A program made the position numbers and the translations under genes. Below are positions 63,978 to 64,000 of a stretch of DNA of 64,000 bases, one piece after another; position 1 is the first letter of the stretch, and the number at the start of each line of letters is the position of its first letter. The notes below the pieces were generated by a model. That model worked only from the letters and a program-made list of their open reading frames with translations, did no database searches and was not told the origin of the DNA. The stretch covers positions 372,001-436,000 of the forward strand of contig NZ_JBHSNF010000002.1 in the NCBI RefSeq assembly GCF_042657065.1. The letters are read 5' to 3'. This DNA comes from Rhodanobacter ginsengisoli. Its GTDB lineage: Bacteria; Pseudomonadota; Gammaproteobacteria; Xanthomonadales; Rhodanobacteraceae.

Positions 63978-64000
63978 GCAGGGTCGCTCCCTTGGCTGTT

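Overview
This 64 kb window is a chromosomal segment of a high-GC gammaproteobacterium. The most likely home is Xanthomonadales, close to Rhodanobacteraceae (Rhodanobacter, Dyella, Frateuria and relatives). That placement rests on the combination rpoE-rseA-mucD-lepA-lepB-DUF4845-rnc-era-recO without rseB, FabV as enoyl-ACP reductase, a methylthioinosine-type phosphorylase next to hpt and nagZ, and a PsrA-like TetR regulator beside fadL. It is inferred from gene content and protein motifs; no 16S gene is present.

Layout. (1) 1-7000 is an accessory region. It holds a partial DUF3380-type muramidase, an IS3 remnant, an unknown Ser/Pro-rich-tailed protein lying between two 81-bp direct repeats that copy the 3' end of the next gene, a 21-bp palindromic tandem array, several RAYT/REP-like inverted repeats, a small lipoprotein, and two AT-richer unknown genes (a coiled-coil membrane protein and a helical protein). 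(2) 7050-13200: fabV, a cold-shock gene, then a tightly overlapping CYTH-nagZ-hpt-phosphorylase operon, then rlmD. (3) 13265-17600: a perfect 29-bp palindrome, a DUF1318 lipoprotein with a YdbH/AsmA-like protein, a receiver-Hpt protein, recO. (4) 17690-25940: the envelope-stress and translation cluster era, rnc, DUF4845, lepB, lepA, mucD, rseA, rpoE, read leftwards, with a good sigma-E-type promoter ahead of rpoE. (5) 26100-36750: a hybrid GGDEF/EAL protein with a small partner, a FadB/FadJ-like beta-oxidation enzyme, DUF2058, ugd-slyX, an FKBP isomerase and a Kef-type antiporter. (6) 36840-37190: tRNA-Ala-Glu-Asp operon. (7) 37228-43800: DUF1249, divergent ppsR/ppsA, psrA-like/fadL. (8) 44100-51300: tRNA-Ser, PP2C phosphatase, dnaQ-rnhA-yafS divergent from gloB-mltD (the same neighbourhood as in E. 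coli), ppiD. (9) 51380-59400: the classic tig-clpP-clpX-lon-hupB protein-quality block, with tRNA-Val/Asp downstream of hupB and Leu, Lys, His, Arg, Pro, Arg tRNA genes upstream of tig. (10) 59500-63980: ftsH-rlmE divergent from yhbY and an Mth938-like gene, then nlpD.

Most of the window is core housekeeping chromosome with conserved synteny and strong intrinsic terminators. Novelty is concentrated in the first 7 kb: a short cassette bounded by direct repeats at the end of a conserved gene, a muramidase with no visible secretion signal, and a dense set of palindromic repeats. Secondary points of interest are the YdbH/DUF1318 pair, the AGDEF/EAL protein with its unrecognised partner, the antiporter whose C-terminus is membrane-bound instead of an RCK domain, and the predicted PsrA-FadL circuit.
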